Assembly (NCBI GenBank): GCA_035506295.1
Contig: DATJPR010000229.1
Coordinates: 1-18,980, forward strand
DNA: 18,980 bases
Direction of reading: 5' to 3'
Source of the DNA: DATJPR01 sp035506295
GTDB taxonomy: Bacteria; Bacteroidota; Ignavibacteria; UBA10030; UBA6906
The notes beneath the pieces were generated by a model that did not search any database, had not been told where the DNA came from, and saw only the letters and a program-made list of their open reading frames with translations. How positions within the stretch are numbered: the first letter of the stretch is position 1; each line of letters opens with the position of its first letter. The position numbers and the translations under genes are program-made. Below are positions 1 through 6,543 of the stretch, piece after piece.

Positions 1-322
1 CCGATACCACGGTGGAGACATTCCTCATTTCTCCGAACTTGATCGACTGGAACAATTCCCAGTCTGCTTTCGCCTGAGCTTCCCATTGAGAGACGGTCTT
101 GATGACCTCTGCTGAATCCGTTCCGTAAAACATCAGATCACCGGACGTGGTGAACAGTTTGGTCAGCGCGGGGAGATCCTTTGCTTCATTCGCCTTCCAG
201 AAGCCCGAAGCGAGGGATTCCACTGCTTTCTTCTGGACTGTAATATCTCCCGGAGACATCTTCGTCGGGCCACAGCCGACACAGAGCACGACGATCAGCA
301 CGAACGCTACGATGCGATACAT
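1..322 (-). CDS. SnoaL/NTF2-like lipoprotein, 5' part (runs off left edge)
   Basis: About 107 residues are visible before the gene leaves the window. The start MYRIVAFVLIV is followed by a hydrophobic stretch and a lipobox-like VGC with Cys17, so the product is probably a lipoprotein, although the residue at -3 is Cys rather than Leu. AGGAGG lies just upstream of the ATG. The mature part (AVESLASGFWKANEAKDL, then LTKLFTTSGDLMFYGTDSAE and a Trp-rich segment) matches the layout of the SnoaL/DUF4440 NTF2-like fold: an N-terminal helix, a short disordered-looking turn, then a buried pocket. Such proteins are ketosteroid-isomerase-like or simply ligand-binding. The fold call is from pattern recognition. 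No catalytic residue can be assigned, because the C-terminal half is missing. Confidence 0.72.
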   Translation of the reverse strand, partial: MYRIVAFVLIVVLCVGCGPTKMSPGDITVQKKAVESLASGFWKANEAKDLPALTKLFTTSGDLMFYGTDSAEVIKTVSQWEAQAKADWELFQSIKFGEMRNVSTVVS

Positions 323-409
323 GGAGACCTCCTGGAAAGTGGGAATTGGTAAGGGCCGCATCATCGAATTGTTGAGAATCACGGGTTGAGCGGATGCGGT
401 TCGACGACC

Positions 410-426
410 TTCCCGATGATCGGGAA
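410..426. promoter_or_regulatory. perfect inverted repeat, candidate operator or leader hairpin
   Basis: TTCCCGAT-G-ATCGGGAA has two perfect 8-bp arms around a single base. It lies between the candidate promoter at 576-604 and the lipoprotein start at 322. It could bind a dimeric regulator or fold in the RNA. No function is shown by the sequence alone. Confidence 0.35.
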
Positions 427-575
427 ACTTTCGTCCGTGACCCCGGATGGATGCCCCAACAGACCACACAGGCCGGTTGTCGAAGTGGCGTCTAAAACAG
501 AGGAACGATGGCAGGCTCCATATCGGCACCCCCCTGGCTCATGAAGCCACCGGGCGCCAGACTGGCATTGGTGCA

Positions 576-604
576 AACATAGGGTTCCGGTTTCCTAATG
601 TCAA
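576..604 (-). promoter_or_regulatory. promoter candidate for the lipoprotein gene
   Basis: On the minus strand, TTGACA is followed after 17 bases by TATGTT, and the extended -7 element reads TATGTTTG, a full match to the Bacteroidota TAnnTTTG consensus. TTG and TA are 20 bases apart. The only gene downstream on this strand is the lipoprotein, about 250 nt away. Confidence 0.5.
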
Positions 605-652
605 CCTTCTGCAATACTTTTCGTGATCCGGAGAGGAAGTCGAGGGATGGAC

Positions 653-1891
653 CTAAAGTACGAGGAAACTCCGGAAGAGCCAGAGAAGCAGAACGCCCGC
701 TGCTGTCGTGGTCACCGTGACCGGAATGCCCGCTTTCAGGAAGTCGACAAATTTCAATGGTGCCTGCCTTTGCGCTCCCTGAGCCACAATCACGTTTGCC
801 ACGCTGCCGAATAGCGTGAGATTCCCGGCGAACGTGCTGGTGAGCGCAAGCAAGAGCCACACGAATTGAGGATCGTTCATTTGCCTTACCCAGTGCCCGA
901 CGATGAGCACGAAGGGCACGTTGGAGAACAGGTTGCTCCCGATGACAGAAGCGACGCTGATGTGCACGACGTTGCCAAGCCCTATCTCGGTCCCATAGCT
1001 GCGGATCGCCTGATCCAGCAGCTCGCGATTCTCTCTCACGAACCCCTCGACCACAACAAAGAGTCCGGAGAAGAACAGGAGCAACGACCAATCGACTGCG
1101 CTGAGAGATTCCCGCGGCGGTCTGTTCAACCATACGAGCAGAAGTATCGCGGCGGCAACCGCGGCGAAGTCCATCGAGAACCCGGCGAAGAACGCACCGA
1201 TCAGACAGAGCAATGCACTCATGCTCTTGACGGCGGTGCGACGGTGCAAGACCGGTTTGCCATGGTCTTCCTGCGATTGAATCTCGACATGGGCCAGGGC
1301 CCGGCGGTACAGAAGCGAGAGGACGCACCAATCGATGACGAGACAAATCAATCCAATGGGAGCCATACGGAGCGCAAACGGCGCCCAGCCCCATCCCGAC
1401 ATATGTCCGATGATGATATTCTGGGGGTTGCCTGTGATCGTCATGACGCTCCCGATGTTCGCGCCTGTCGCGAGTCCGAGGAGAAACGGCGTGGCGGGGA
1501 TACCGGCTTGCGAGGTAATCTCGAGCAACAACGGCGTTCCCAGAAGACACACCGTGTCGTTCAGCATGATGGCTGAGGCGACCCCGGAGGCGAGGACAAC
1601 GAGGGCGAGGAGGACGTGAGGATTGCGACACCGGTGCAGGGCTTTGTTGGCGACATAGGTGGGAAGACCGCTCTGCTTCAGAACCGCCAGGATAACCATC
1701 AACCCGAACAGCACAGCGATCGTGCTGAGATCCAGCGCAGATACCGCCTCGGCACGCGTGAGGGCTCCCGTCATCACCATCAACACCGCACCCAGAAGCG
1801 CGGCAGTGGGACGATCAAGCTTCCTCGGGCTGTTTTCCCCGAGAGAGATGAGAGCATACGTCAGGATGAAGATGAGGGTAGCCGGATGCAA
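653..1891 (-). CDS. ArsB/NhaD/SLC13-type inner-membrane anion permease
   Basis: A 412-residue polytopic membrane protein with roughly 10-11 hydrophobic segments. It has two inverted-repeat-like signature regions typical of the ion transporter superfamily that includes ArsB, NhaD, YbiR and SLC13: NDTVCL near 111 with TGNPQNIIIG at 153-162, and GSNLFSNVPF near 318-327 with GSVANVIVAQG near 362-372. The length fits the YbiR/ArsB-like branch. The likely substrate is an anion (or Na+/H+ exchange), but this cannot be narrowed. The start is a TTG codon with CGGAGA seven bases upstream. The first residues (HPATLIFILTYALISLGE) already form the first membrane helix, which supports this start. It stands alone on the minus strand, 142 bp after a small membrane protein. 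Confidence 0.85.
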   Translation of the reverse strand: MHPATLIFILTYALISLGENSPRKLDRPTAALLGAVLMVMTGALTRAEAVSALDLSTIAVLFGLMVILAVLKQSGLPTYVANKALHRCRNPHVLLALVVLASGVASAIMLNDTVCLLGTPLLLEITSQAGIPATPFLLGLATGANIGSVMTITGNPQNIIIGHMSGWGWAPFALRMAPIGLICLVIDWCVLSLLYRRALAHVEIQSQEDHGKPVLHRRTAVKSMSALLCLIGAFFAGFSMDFAAVAAAILLLVWLNRPPRESLSAVDWSLLLFFSGLFVVVEGFVRENRELLDQAIRSYGTEIGLGNVVHISVASVIGSNLFSNVPFVLIVGHWVRQMNDPQFVWLLLALTSTFAGNLTLFGSVANVIVAQGAQRQAPLKFVDFLKAGIPVTVTTTAAGVLLLWLFRSFLVL

Positions 1892-2020
1892 CGTCGGATC
1901 TCCGTTGCCCGATGGCTCTTAAGACCATGGCAGAACAGGGGGTGAAGCGAGACACTGATACGCATTAACAAGAATGCGAAATCAGTGAAGGATCAAGATA
2001 CGCCGATCGAAGTCTGCTGC

Positions 2021-2035
2021 GACTCTGCAAGAGTC
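2021..2035 (-). terminator. small hairpin at the stop of the small membrane protein gene
   Basis: GACTCT-GCA-AGAGTC is a perfect 6-bp stem with a 3-nt loop that overlaps the stop codon at 2034-2036. There is no T-run after it, so it is a weak terminator candidate. Confidence 0.3.
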
Positions 2036-2243
2036 AATTGCCGGGATTGGCCGGCCCACCTGAAGAAGTCCGGGCAGAACGAATGAAGCCCAAAGCGACT
2101 CCGAGCAGCGCACCGGCAGCGAATATCAGCAAGAACTGCACGGCACGAATGTTTTCAAATCCCGATGTTCGGGAGACGGTGATGATCGCGACGCAGCACA
2201 TCACCACCAAAACTGAGACCCTCCTCCAATCTACTCTGTCCAT
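2034..2243 (-). CDS. small two-helix membrane protein, unknown function
   Basis: 69 residues. A short charged N-terminus (MDRVDWRR) precedes helix one (about 9-26, VSVLVVMCCVAIITVS), then a short linker and helix two (about 35-55, VQFLLIFAAGALLGVALGF), then a basic, Gly/Pro-rich tail. The small helical-hairpin layout resembles LapA-domain proteins, but no family motif is clear. The ribosome-binding site is weak. The hydrophobic pattern is much more protein-like than the competing plus-strand frame, so this is probably a real gene. It is transcribed toward the permease gene, and co-expression is possible. Confidence 0.55.
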   Translation of the reverse strand: MDRVDWRRVSVLVVMCCVAIITVSRTSGFENIRAVQFLLIFAAGALLGVALGFIRSARTSSGGPANPGN

Positions 2244-2323
2244 GGTGAACCTGGATTGTGATGAACGTGTGGGAAGATTCTAGCCAATTCGCTTTCGATT
2301 GTCAAGTCGAAGTGAATGCAGCA

Positions 2324-2404
2324 GACGGTCGACAGCGCCCAGTGCATTCCTGGGGTCCATCAACTGTCTACTGTCGGCTGTCGACTGTCTACCGTCAACT
2401 CTCA
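2324..2404. repeat. inverted 7-bp-period repeat array running into a stop codon
   Basis: From 2363 to 2404 six consecutive 7-mers follow a consensus ACTGTCN (with variants GCTGTCG, ACCGTCA, ACTCTCA). The last one contains the stop codon of the YWTD-propeller gene. An opposite-orientation copy at 2324-2336 (GACGGTCGACAGC) pairs with GCTGTCGACTGTC at 2377-2389 with one mismatch, giving a hairpin with a loop of about 40 nt. On the minus strand it lies directly 3' of the gene, so it may also act as a terminator. Confidence 0.75.
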
Positions 2405-3598
2405 CTTGATCAACGACATCTTCCGAACAGCCGTGTAGCTCCCCGCCGTCAGGCGATAGAAATACACACCGCTCGACTCATCGCTGCCCTCAAACGTGAA
2501 TGAGTATTTTCCCGCCGGGTAGCGACCATCAGCCAACACCGCCACCTCCCGCCCGAGGACGTCGTAGACGACAAGCCTTACCCTACTGTCCACTGTCCAC
2601 TGTCCGCTGATTACTGTGTTCGGATTGAACGGATTCGGATAGTTCTGCTCCAGCCTGAATGCGAGCGGCGCGGAAGCGGCTGCGACACCTGAAGTGGAAG
2701 CTCCGGGAAGAAATGCAATCCCGGCGGGATACTCCACCGAATCCGCAGGCTGATCACCAAGGAGCGTGATTACACCGGAGCCGTTCAAATTTGCCCGCCT
2801 GATTTTTCCGTGCCCGAATCCGACCAGCTCTGTCCAGAACAGCAGGCTGTCTTTCGGGTCGATGGCCAGATACTGCGGAGAGAAGAGGCCGGAGACAAGT
2901 GTCGTTATGGACGAACCGTCCAAGTTCGCACTCTTGACCGCATGGCCGTTTGCTTCACACCAGTACATTCTTCCCCCGGCCACATCGAGAGCGATGCCCA
3001 CGGGACCGTTGAGCCCGGTGACAACGTCTTGTTGATCCGCACCATCTACCGTCGATCGTCGGATCAACCCGGAATCGAAATCTGTCCAGTACATCATTCC
3101 ATGAGCAGGATCGAGGGCGATCCCCCTCAGGTTCTCCGGCCCGCCCGCCGGATAGCCGACAAGCGAGTCTTCGCTGCTGCCATCGAGATTCGCCCTACGT
3201 ATGACGCATCCCCGGTTGATCGACGTCGCTGTCCAATACACCTTCCCGCCGCCTGAATCGATCGCGATCCCCTGGAACGATGACTGGGTGCCGCCGTTCG
3301 GCAGGGTATCCGTTCGGGTAAAGGTCTGAGACGAGGTGTAGAGATGAGCCCCCGCATAAGCGCCCGAAGCCCAGAAGAGATGAGAGGATTTCGTATCGAT
3401 CGCCATTCCATGCGGCAGGGAACCTGGAGTGAGCGCAGAAGACGTCACCTCCTTCCCATCCGTTGTCATCATCCGTATCTTCGGTTCAGGATAGTTGGCC
3501 TGAACCCAGTACAACTGTTGGCTTTGGACCGCCCCTGTGACCATCACGCCGAGGATTGCCAGCGTCGATAACCGTCCAGTTCGTCTCATGTCATCCAT
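2402..3598 (-). CDS. secreted YWTD (LDL-receptor class B) six-bladed propeller with T9SS sorting domain
   Basis: 398 residues. A signal peptide (about 1-26) is followed by six YWTD-type blades, recognisable by LYWVQ, LFWAS, VYWTA, MYWTD, MYWCE and LFWTE, each followed by an I/VRRANLDGS-like strand. Six blades is the canonical number for this fold, which usually binds proteins or peptides. Residues 319-398 are a T9SS type A domain: NYPNPFNP, then VYDVLGREV, GVYFYRL and a final K. The protein should therefore be exported by Sec, crossed over the outer membrane by T9SS and attached or released there. GGAG lies eight bases before the ATG. The gene starts 66 bp after the last collar gene on the same strand, so read-through from that cluster is possible. 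Its sorting domain contains three perfect 7-bp repeats at 2585-2605 and is very similar to that of the 6541-8625 gene. Confidence 0.88.
   Translation of the reverse strand: MDDMRRTGRLSTLAILGVMVTGAVQSQQLYWVQANYPEPKIRMMTTDGKEVTSSALTPGSLPHGMAIDTKSSHLFWASGAYAGAHLYTSSQTFTRTDTLPNGGTQSSFQGIAIDSGGGKVYWTATSINRGCVIRRANLDGSSEDSLVGYPAGGPENLRGIALDPAHGMMYWTDFDSGLIRRSTVDGADQQDVVTGLNGPVGIALDVAGGRMYWCEANGHAVKSANLDGSSITTLVSGLFSPQYLAIDPKDSLLFWTELVGFGHGKIRRANLNGSGVITLLGDQPADSVEYPAGIAFLPGASTSGVAAASAPLAFRLEQNYPNPFNPNTVISGQWTVDSRVRLVVYDVLGREVAVLADGRYPAGKYSFTFEGSDESSGVYFYRLTAGSYTAVRKMSLIK
2585..2619 (-). repeat. 7-bp repeat tract inside a T9SS sorting domain
   Basis: On the plus strand there are three perfect tandem copies of ACTGTCC (2585-2605), then two degenerate units. 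Read on the minus strand they encode QWTVDS plus flanks in the strand after NPNTVI. The tract belongs to the same family as the intergenic array at 2363-2404. Confidence 0.8.
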
Positions 3599-3664
3599 GC
3601 GGTTGGCTCCAGTTTCGTCTTGTTCCCTTGCCCGTTCTCAAGAGCTCGTGCAGACCCGCCAGCA

Positions 3665-4303
3665 TCAATTTCTCGCCGGGTATACTCCCTGCAAGGCGAT
3701 GATGTACTTGAGTCCCAGGAATGGTTGGAGATTGTTGTGGGGCGCCCCGCCTCCGGTCATGCCGACAGCAACTTCGGATCCGGGAGCGTTCGCCGAACCT
3801 GCATATGTCGGCACACCTGCGGCATTCCGTCCTGGCACATTCCCAAGCGGGCTGGCAGAGACCGCCTGACCGGTGTCCACCGTCATGGTGTGCGTGTGAG
3901 AAGGCATCTCACCAATCGTCAGAGTATGAGCGTATTCACCACCGCTCTGCCCTTCGATGTAGTCCGAGCGGCCCGGCCCCTGCCCAGCTCCGACAGGCAC
4001 CCGATCTCGCAGGTCAGGCAGGGCGAATGTGGATTTGCCGTCTCCGCCGTACGTGGTCCCCAGAAGAGAAAACAACGCAGTGTTTTGAGAGATTGGCAGA
4101 AGCTGTCCATTGCAGTCAGCGAATCCCTTCGGAGAAAAATTGTAGGGAACGAGATAAATTTCTCCGAGAATCGCCTGGGCGTTCGCCGCAGAGCCGATAC
4201 AGAAAATCATACTCCATCCGAGCGCGAGCGCCGAAAGTGAAACGTGTCCCTGCCTCTGGTTGAGCTTGTTCGAAATCAGGAAAAGATGATTGCTCAGTCG
4301 CAT
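3665..4303 (-). CDS. exported phage-tail-collar (MdpB-like) protein, third of three
   Basis: 212 residues from the chosen start. A signal peptide ends near SAANA-Q. The Collar domain shows the family pattern: GEIYLVPYNFSPKGFADCNG, then LLPISQNTALFSLLGTTYGG, FALPDL and VPVGAGQGPG. The C-terminal tip ends IIALQGVYPARN, as in the microcystin-dependent protein family (COG4675). A GGAG placed four to five bases before the ATG at 4303 favours it over an ATG at 4315, which has no ribosome-binding site and would add four residues. The usual LPDLRGRV is LPDLRDRV here. Family members are related to phage short-tail-fibre proteins; their role in bacteria is poorly defined, with surface adhesion or filament formation the common suggestions. 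It follows its paralogue after a short gap and is probably in the same operon. Confidence 0.85.
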   Translation of the reverse strand: MRLSNHLFLISNKLNQRQGHVSLSALALGWSMIFCIGSAANAQAILGEIYLVPYNFSPKGFADCNGQLLPISQNTALFSLLGTTYGGDGKSTFALPDLRDRVPVGAGQGPGRSDYIEGQSGGEYAHTLTIGEMPSHTHTMTVDTGQAVSASPLGNVPGRNAAGVPTYAGSANAPGSEVAVGMTGGGAPHNNLQPFLGLKYIIALQGVYPARN

Positions 4304-4354
4304 AAGACACTCCATGTTGAGAGTTACCGAGAATGCGCGCCTGCCGGGAGCTGA

Positions 4355-4963
4355 TCAGTTCTGAGATGGATAGATCCCCTGCAATGCAATGATGTAGTGG
4401 ATCACGATGTACGGCATTCTGTTCTCATGCGGTTGACCGCCGCCGGTTTGACTAACAGTGGCCGGACTCATGACGACGGAAGGCGTTTCGCCATAGCGCG
4501 CTGCACCGCTCGCATCCCGCGCAAACACCGCCGAGTCCGGACTTGCGGAGCTGCCGACGTTCGTGTTCACGACCAACTGGTGTGTGTGCGCCGGCATTTC
4601 ATTGACAGTCAGCGTGTGCGCCTCCTCCCCTCCCAGCTGCCCAAGGGTGACAATGGACGACGCATCCATTGCCACTCTGCCGCGAAGGTCGGGCAGAGCG
4701 AAGTTTGTTCTCCCGTCACCCCCATAGGTCGTTCCCAGCAGAGAGAACAGCGCCTGGTTCTGGTTGATCGGCAACAGTTGTCCGTTGCACAGCGCGAACC
4801 CCTTCGGCGCAAAATCGAAAGCCACCGCGAAGATCTGTCCGAGATACGGTTGCGATGCATTCTGCGCCTGCGCTACGGTGCCCCACACCAGAAAGGCTGC
4901 AAGAAGGGCAGGCCGCATGCGGAGGGAATGCTGATGATGTACCACCCAGTTCTTTGATCGCAT
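4355..4963 (-). CDS. exported phage-tail-collar (MdpB-like) protein, second of three
   Basis: 202 residues. A signal peptide runs to about residue 33 (LLAAFLVWGTVAQA-Q). The Collar domain is well kept: GQIFAVAFDFAPKGFALCNG, LLPINQNQALFSLLGTTYGG, FALPDLRGRV, then EMPAHTHQL and GGGQPHENRMPYIVIHYIIA, ending LQGIYPSQN. It lacks the AGQGPG segment of its two neighbours and has DASSIVTLGQLGG there, so the variable region differs. AAAGGA is placed six bases before the ATG. Spacing is 60 bp from the upstream paralogue and 51 bp to the downstream one, consistent with one transcript. There is no T9SS sorting domain, so export would be by Sec to the periplasm with any surface step unknown. Confidence 0.86.
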   Translation of the reverse strand: MRSKNWVVHHQHSLRMRPALLAAFLVWGTVAQAQNASQPYLGQIFAVAFDFAPKGFALCNGQLLPINQNQALFSLLGTTYGGDGRTNFALPDLRGRVAMDASSIVTLGQLGGEEAHTLTVNEMPAHTHQLVVNTNVGSSASPDSAVFARDASGAARYGETPSVVMSPATVSQTGGGQPHENRMPYIVIHYIIALQGIYPSQN

Positions 4964-5023
4964 GGAAAATCCTTTCGTGCATTAACCTTGGAGTTGATCA
5001 CTCGGCTCTTGTGCCGGGCAGTG

Positions 5024-5653
5024 TCAATTCTGGCTTGGATAGATCCCCACAATTGCGATGATGTACCGAATCGCGAGGTATGGCTTCACATTATTATGGG
5101 GCTGTCCCGCGCCCGAGTTCTGAAGCGCTGCGTTGGTCACAGCACGGACAGGATGGATGCCGTACGATGGAATACCATCGGGGGAGTTGGCGGGCAGATG
5201 CCCCGTCGGATCATCCGATGCGCCGGACAGAGAGTCCGCGTACAGTGCGTGACCGTGCGGAGGCAATTGTGCCTGCGTCAATGTCACCGTTTCTGCTCCG
5301 CCGGTCTGCCCGATCACATAATTCGAAAGTCCCGGACCCTGCCCGGCGCTGATGATGACCCTTCCACGGAGATCCGGAAGCGCAAAAGTTTGGACGCCGT
5401 CGCCGCCGTACGTCGTGCCGATCAGGTTGAACAGCGTGGGGTTTTCCGAGATGGAGAGAAGTTGCCCTTCGCAGAACATCCAGCCAACGGGTGCAAAATT
5501 GCCGGCGAACATCTCGATCTGCCCAACGAAGGGGGTTTGCGCCAGGGCGATTCCCCCCTGTGCCACGAGAGCTGCGCAGGCGAGAACCAGCCATGACCAA
5601 CGCCTCCGAGTTCGCTTGTATCCCACACGAGCGTCGTGAATCGATTTCCTCAT
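5024..5653 (-). CDS. exported phage-tail-collar (MdpB-like) protein, first of three
   Basis: 209 residues. A long basic N-terminus (KRTRRR) leads into a signal peptide ending near ALA-Q at 38. The Collar domain reads GQIEMFAGNFAPVGWMFCEG, LLSISENPTLFNLIGTTYGG, FALPDLRGRVIISAGQGPG, GAETVTLTQAQLPPHGHAL, and QPHNNVKPYLAIRYIIAIVG with the end IYPSQN. It is the copy closest to the general family consensus. GGAGG lies five bases before the ATG, the strongest ribosome-binding site of the three, fitting its place as first gene of the cluster. The tandem trio probably arose by duplication followed by divergence of the region between the collar core and the C-terminal tip. No clear promoter was recognised in the 259 bp upstream. 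Confidence 0.87.
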   Translation of the reverse strand: MRKSIHDARVGYKRTRRRWSWLVLACAALVAQGGIALAQTPFVGQIEMFAGNFAPVGWMFCEGQLLSISENPTLFNLIGTTYGGDGVQTFALPDLRGRVIISAGQGPGLSNYVIGQTGGAETVTLTQAQLPPHGHALYADSLSGASDDPTGHLPANSPDGIPSYGIHPVRAVTNAALQNSGAGQPHNNVKPYLAIRYIIAIVGIYPSQN

Positions 5654-5848
5654 TGTCCCTCCATTCGCCTCAGGGTGCTGAATCTCACATGCTCAACAGC
5701 TTGTGACGAACACAACGCGGATCCTGTCCCCCGGGGTTCCGCAAAGCTCCTTGGGGGGGAGGATCGCCCGATGCCAATCACAATCTTCGTGAAATGTACG
5801 AGGAGAAATTCAGGGTGAGATTGACAGTGGAAGGAAGTGCGCACAGGC

Positions 5849-5871
5849 CCGTCCGGAGTGTTCCCGGACGG
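5849..5871 (-). terminator. GC-rich hairpin downstream of the ABM-like gene
   Basis: CCGTCCGG, a 7-nt loop, then CCGGACGG gives a perfect 8-bp stem. It lies about 40 bp after the stop codon at 5913 on the minus strand. No T-run follows, so efficiency is uncertain. Confidence 0.5.
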
Positions 5872-5912
5872 ACCTGAAAGCGATGTGGAGACGCCGAAAG
5901 AAGATAACTCTG

Positions 5913-6281
5913 CTACTGCTTTTCGGAGAGGATTCTCACCTCGGGCATGCCGACAACGCCTGCGTGCTCCATCGTTTCCTTGAGCTTGGGACTCTTGATG
6001 AATGCATCGGCCGCGGCGGCGCTGGCAAACTCGCCGATCACGCTGACCATGTTCGGGTTGTTCACATCGGTGTAGACACCCCAGACCTTGAACCCAGCGC
6101 TCTTGCGGTTTGATTCGTCAGCATCGTAGCCCTTGCGCCAGGATGCGTACTCTTTCACTTCATGTCGTACAATAACCACGACCTTTCCCCCTTTGGACGG
6201 CATTTTCATCGCGTCTTGTGCCGACGCACCAACAGCAACAAAGATCATCAACGCTACCACCGCAAGAAGATACCTGGTCAT
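5913..6281 (-). CDS. small exported ABM-like (dimeric alpha/beta barrel) protein
   Basis: 122 residues. A signal peptide (MTRYLLAVVALMIFVAVGASA, cleavage before QDAM) is followed by one domain of about 90 residues: VVVIVRHEVKEYASWRKGYD, a short central part with GVYTDVNNPNMVSVIGEF, a helix AAAADAFIKSPKLKETMEHAG, and the closing strand PEVRILSEK. This order of strand, helix, two strands, helix, strand fits the ferredoxin-like dimeric alpha/beta-barrel superfamily (antibiotic biosynthesis monooxygenase-like, and related stress-response domains). Periplasmic members of unknown function are common. No catalytic residue can be named. GGGAGG five bases before the ATG at 6281 fixes the start, and in-frame upstream Met codons have no such signal. 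It stands alone with a hairpin downstream. Confidence 0.72.
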   Translation of the reverse strand: MTRYLLAVVALMIFVAVGASAQDAMKMPSKGGKVVVIVRHEVKEYASWRKGYDADESNRKSAGFKVWGVYTDVNNPNMVSVIGEFASAAAADAFIKSPKLKETMEHAGVVGMPEVRILSEKQ

Positions 6282-6324
6282 GAGAACCTCCCGGATTGAT
6301 GGTGTAGTACTGGATGGGTGGAGA

Positions 6325-6339
6325 AACCTCTCAGAGGTT
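6325..6339. promoter_or_regulatory. perfect inverted repeat upstream of the ABM-like gene
   Basis: AACCTCT-C-AGAGGTT has perfect 7-bp arms and lies about 45 bp upstream of the start at 6281. It could be an operator or a leader hairpin. No promoter was recognised nearby. Confidence 0.3.
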
Positions 6340-6423
6340 AGGCCTTCGCTCACCCCGTTGGGCATATAACTGGCTGATCGAGGAAAGAGTTCCGGCGGGC
6401 AAATCGAAAGTAGAAATTGATGG

Positions 6424-6543
6424 ACCGTCAACGGTAAATCGCCGATCGACCCAAGTAGGCAGTAGGGAGAAAGCAGCGGACAGTCGACAGTATTTTCCAG
6501 AGGTCAATCCACTGTCTACCGTCGACTGTCTACTTTCAACTTA
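6424..6543. repeat. inverted 7-bp-period arrays between two genes, abutting a stop codon
   Basis: Five 7-mers of the form AGTNGNC run from 6454 to 6488. After a spacer of about 20 nt, four 7-mers of the opposite orientation (ACTGTCT, ACCGTCG, ACTGTCT, ACTTTCA) run from 6511 to 6538 and touch the stop codon of the next gene at 6541-6543. A degenerate block at 6424-6451 is in the second orientation. GACAGTCGACAGT (6479-6491) pairs with ACCGTCGACTGTC (6518-6530) with one mismatch, so a hairpin can form 3' of the double-propeller gene. Confidence 0.75.

Larger units (their letters stand above)
323..652. other. intergenic region between lipoprotein and permease genes
   Basis: No convincing gene is seen here. 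The region holds a minus-strand promoter candidate (576-604) and a perfect 17-bp inverted repeat (410-426). It probably forms a leader of about 250 nt for the lipoprotein gene. Confidence 0.5.

Noticed and set aside
866..1576. Plus-strand open frame of 236 codons
   Set aside because: It lies fully opposite the permease gene and has a charged, low-information composition typical of antisense frames.
492..1631. Long minus-strand open frame of 379 codons
   Set aside because: It is an Arg/His/Ser-rich shadow of the permease in another frame, with no membrane or domain pattern.
3665..5653. Prophage remnant suggested by the three collar-domain genes
   Set aside because: All three have signal peptides and no capsid, terminase, integrase or other tail gene is near, so chromosomal exported proteins are more likely.
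5650..5844. Minus-strand frame between the ABM-like and collar genes
   Set aside because: No ribosome-binding site or domain, and it overlaps the start of the first collar gene.
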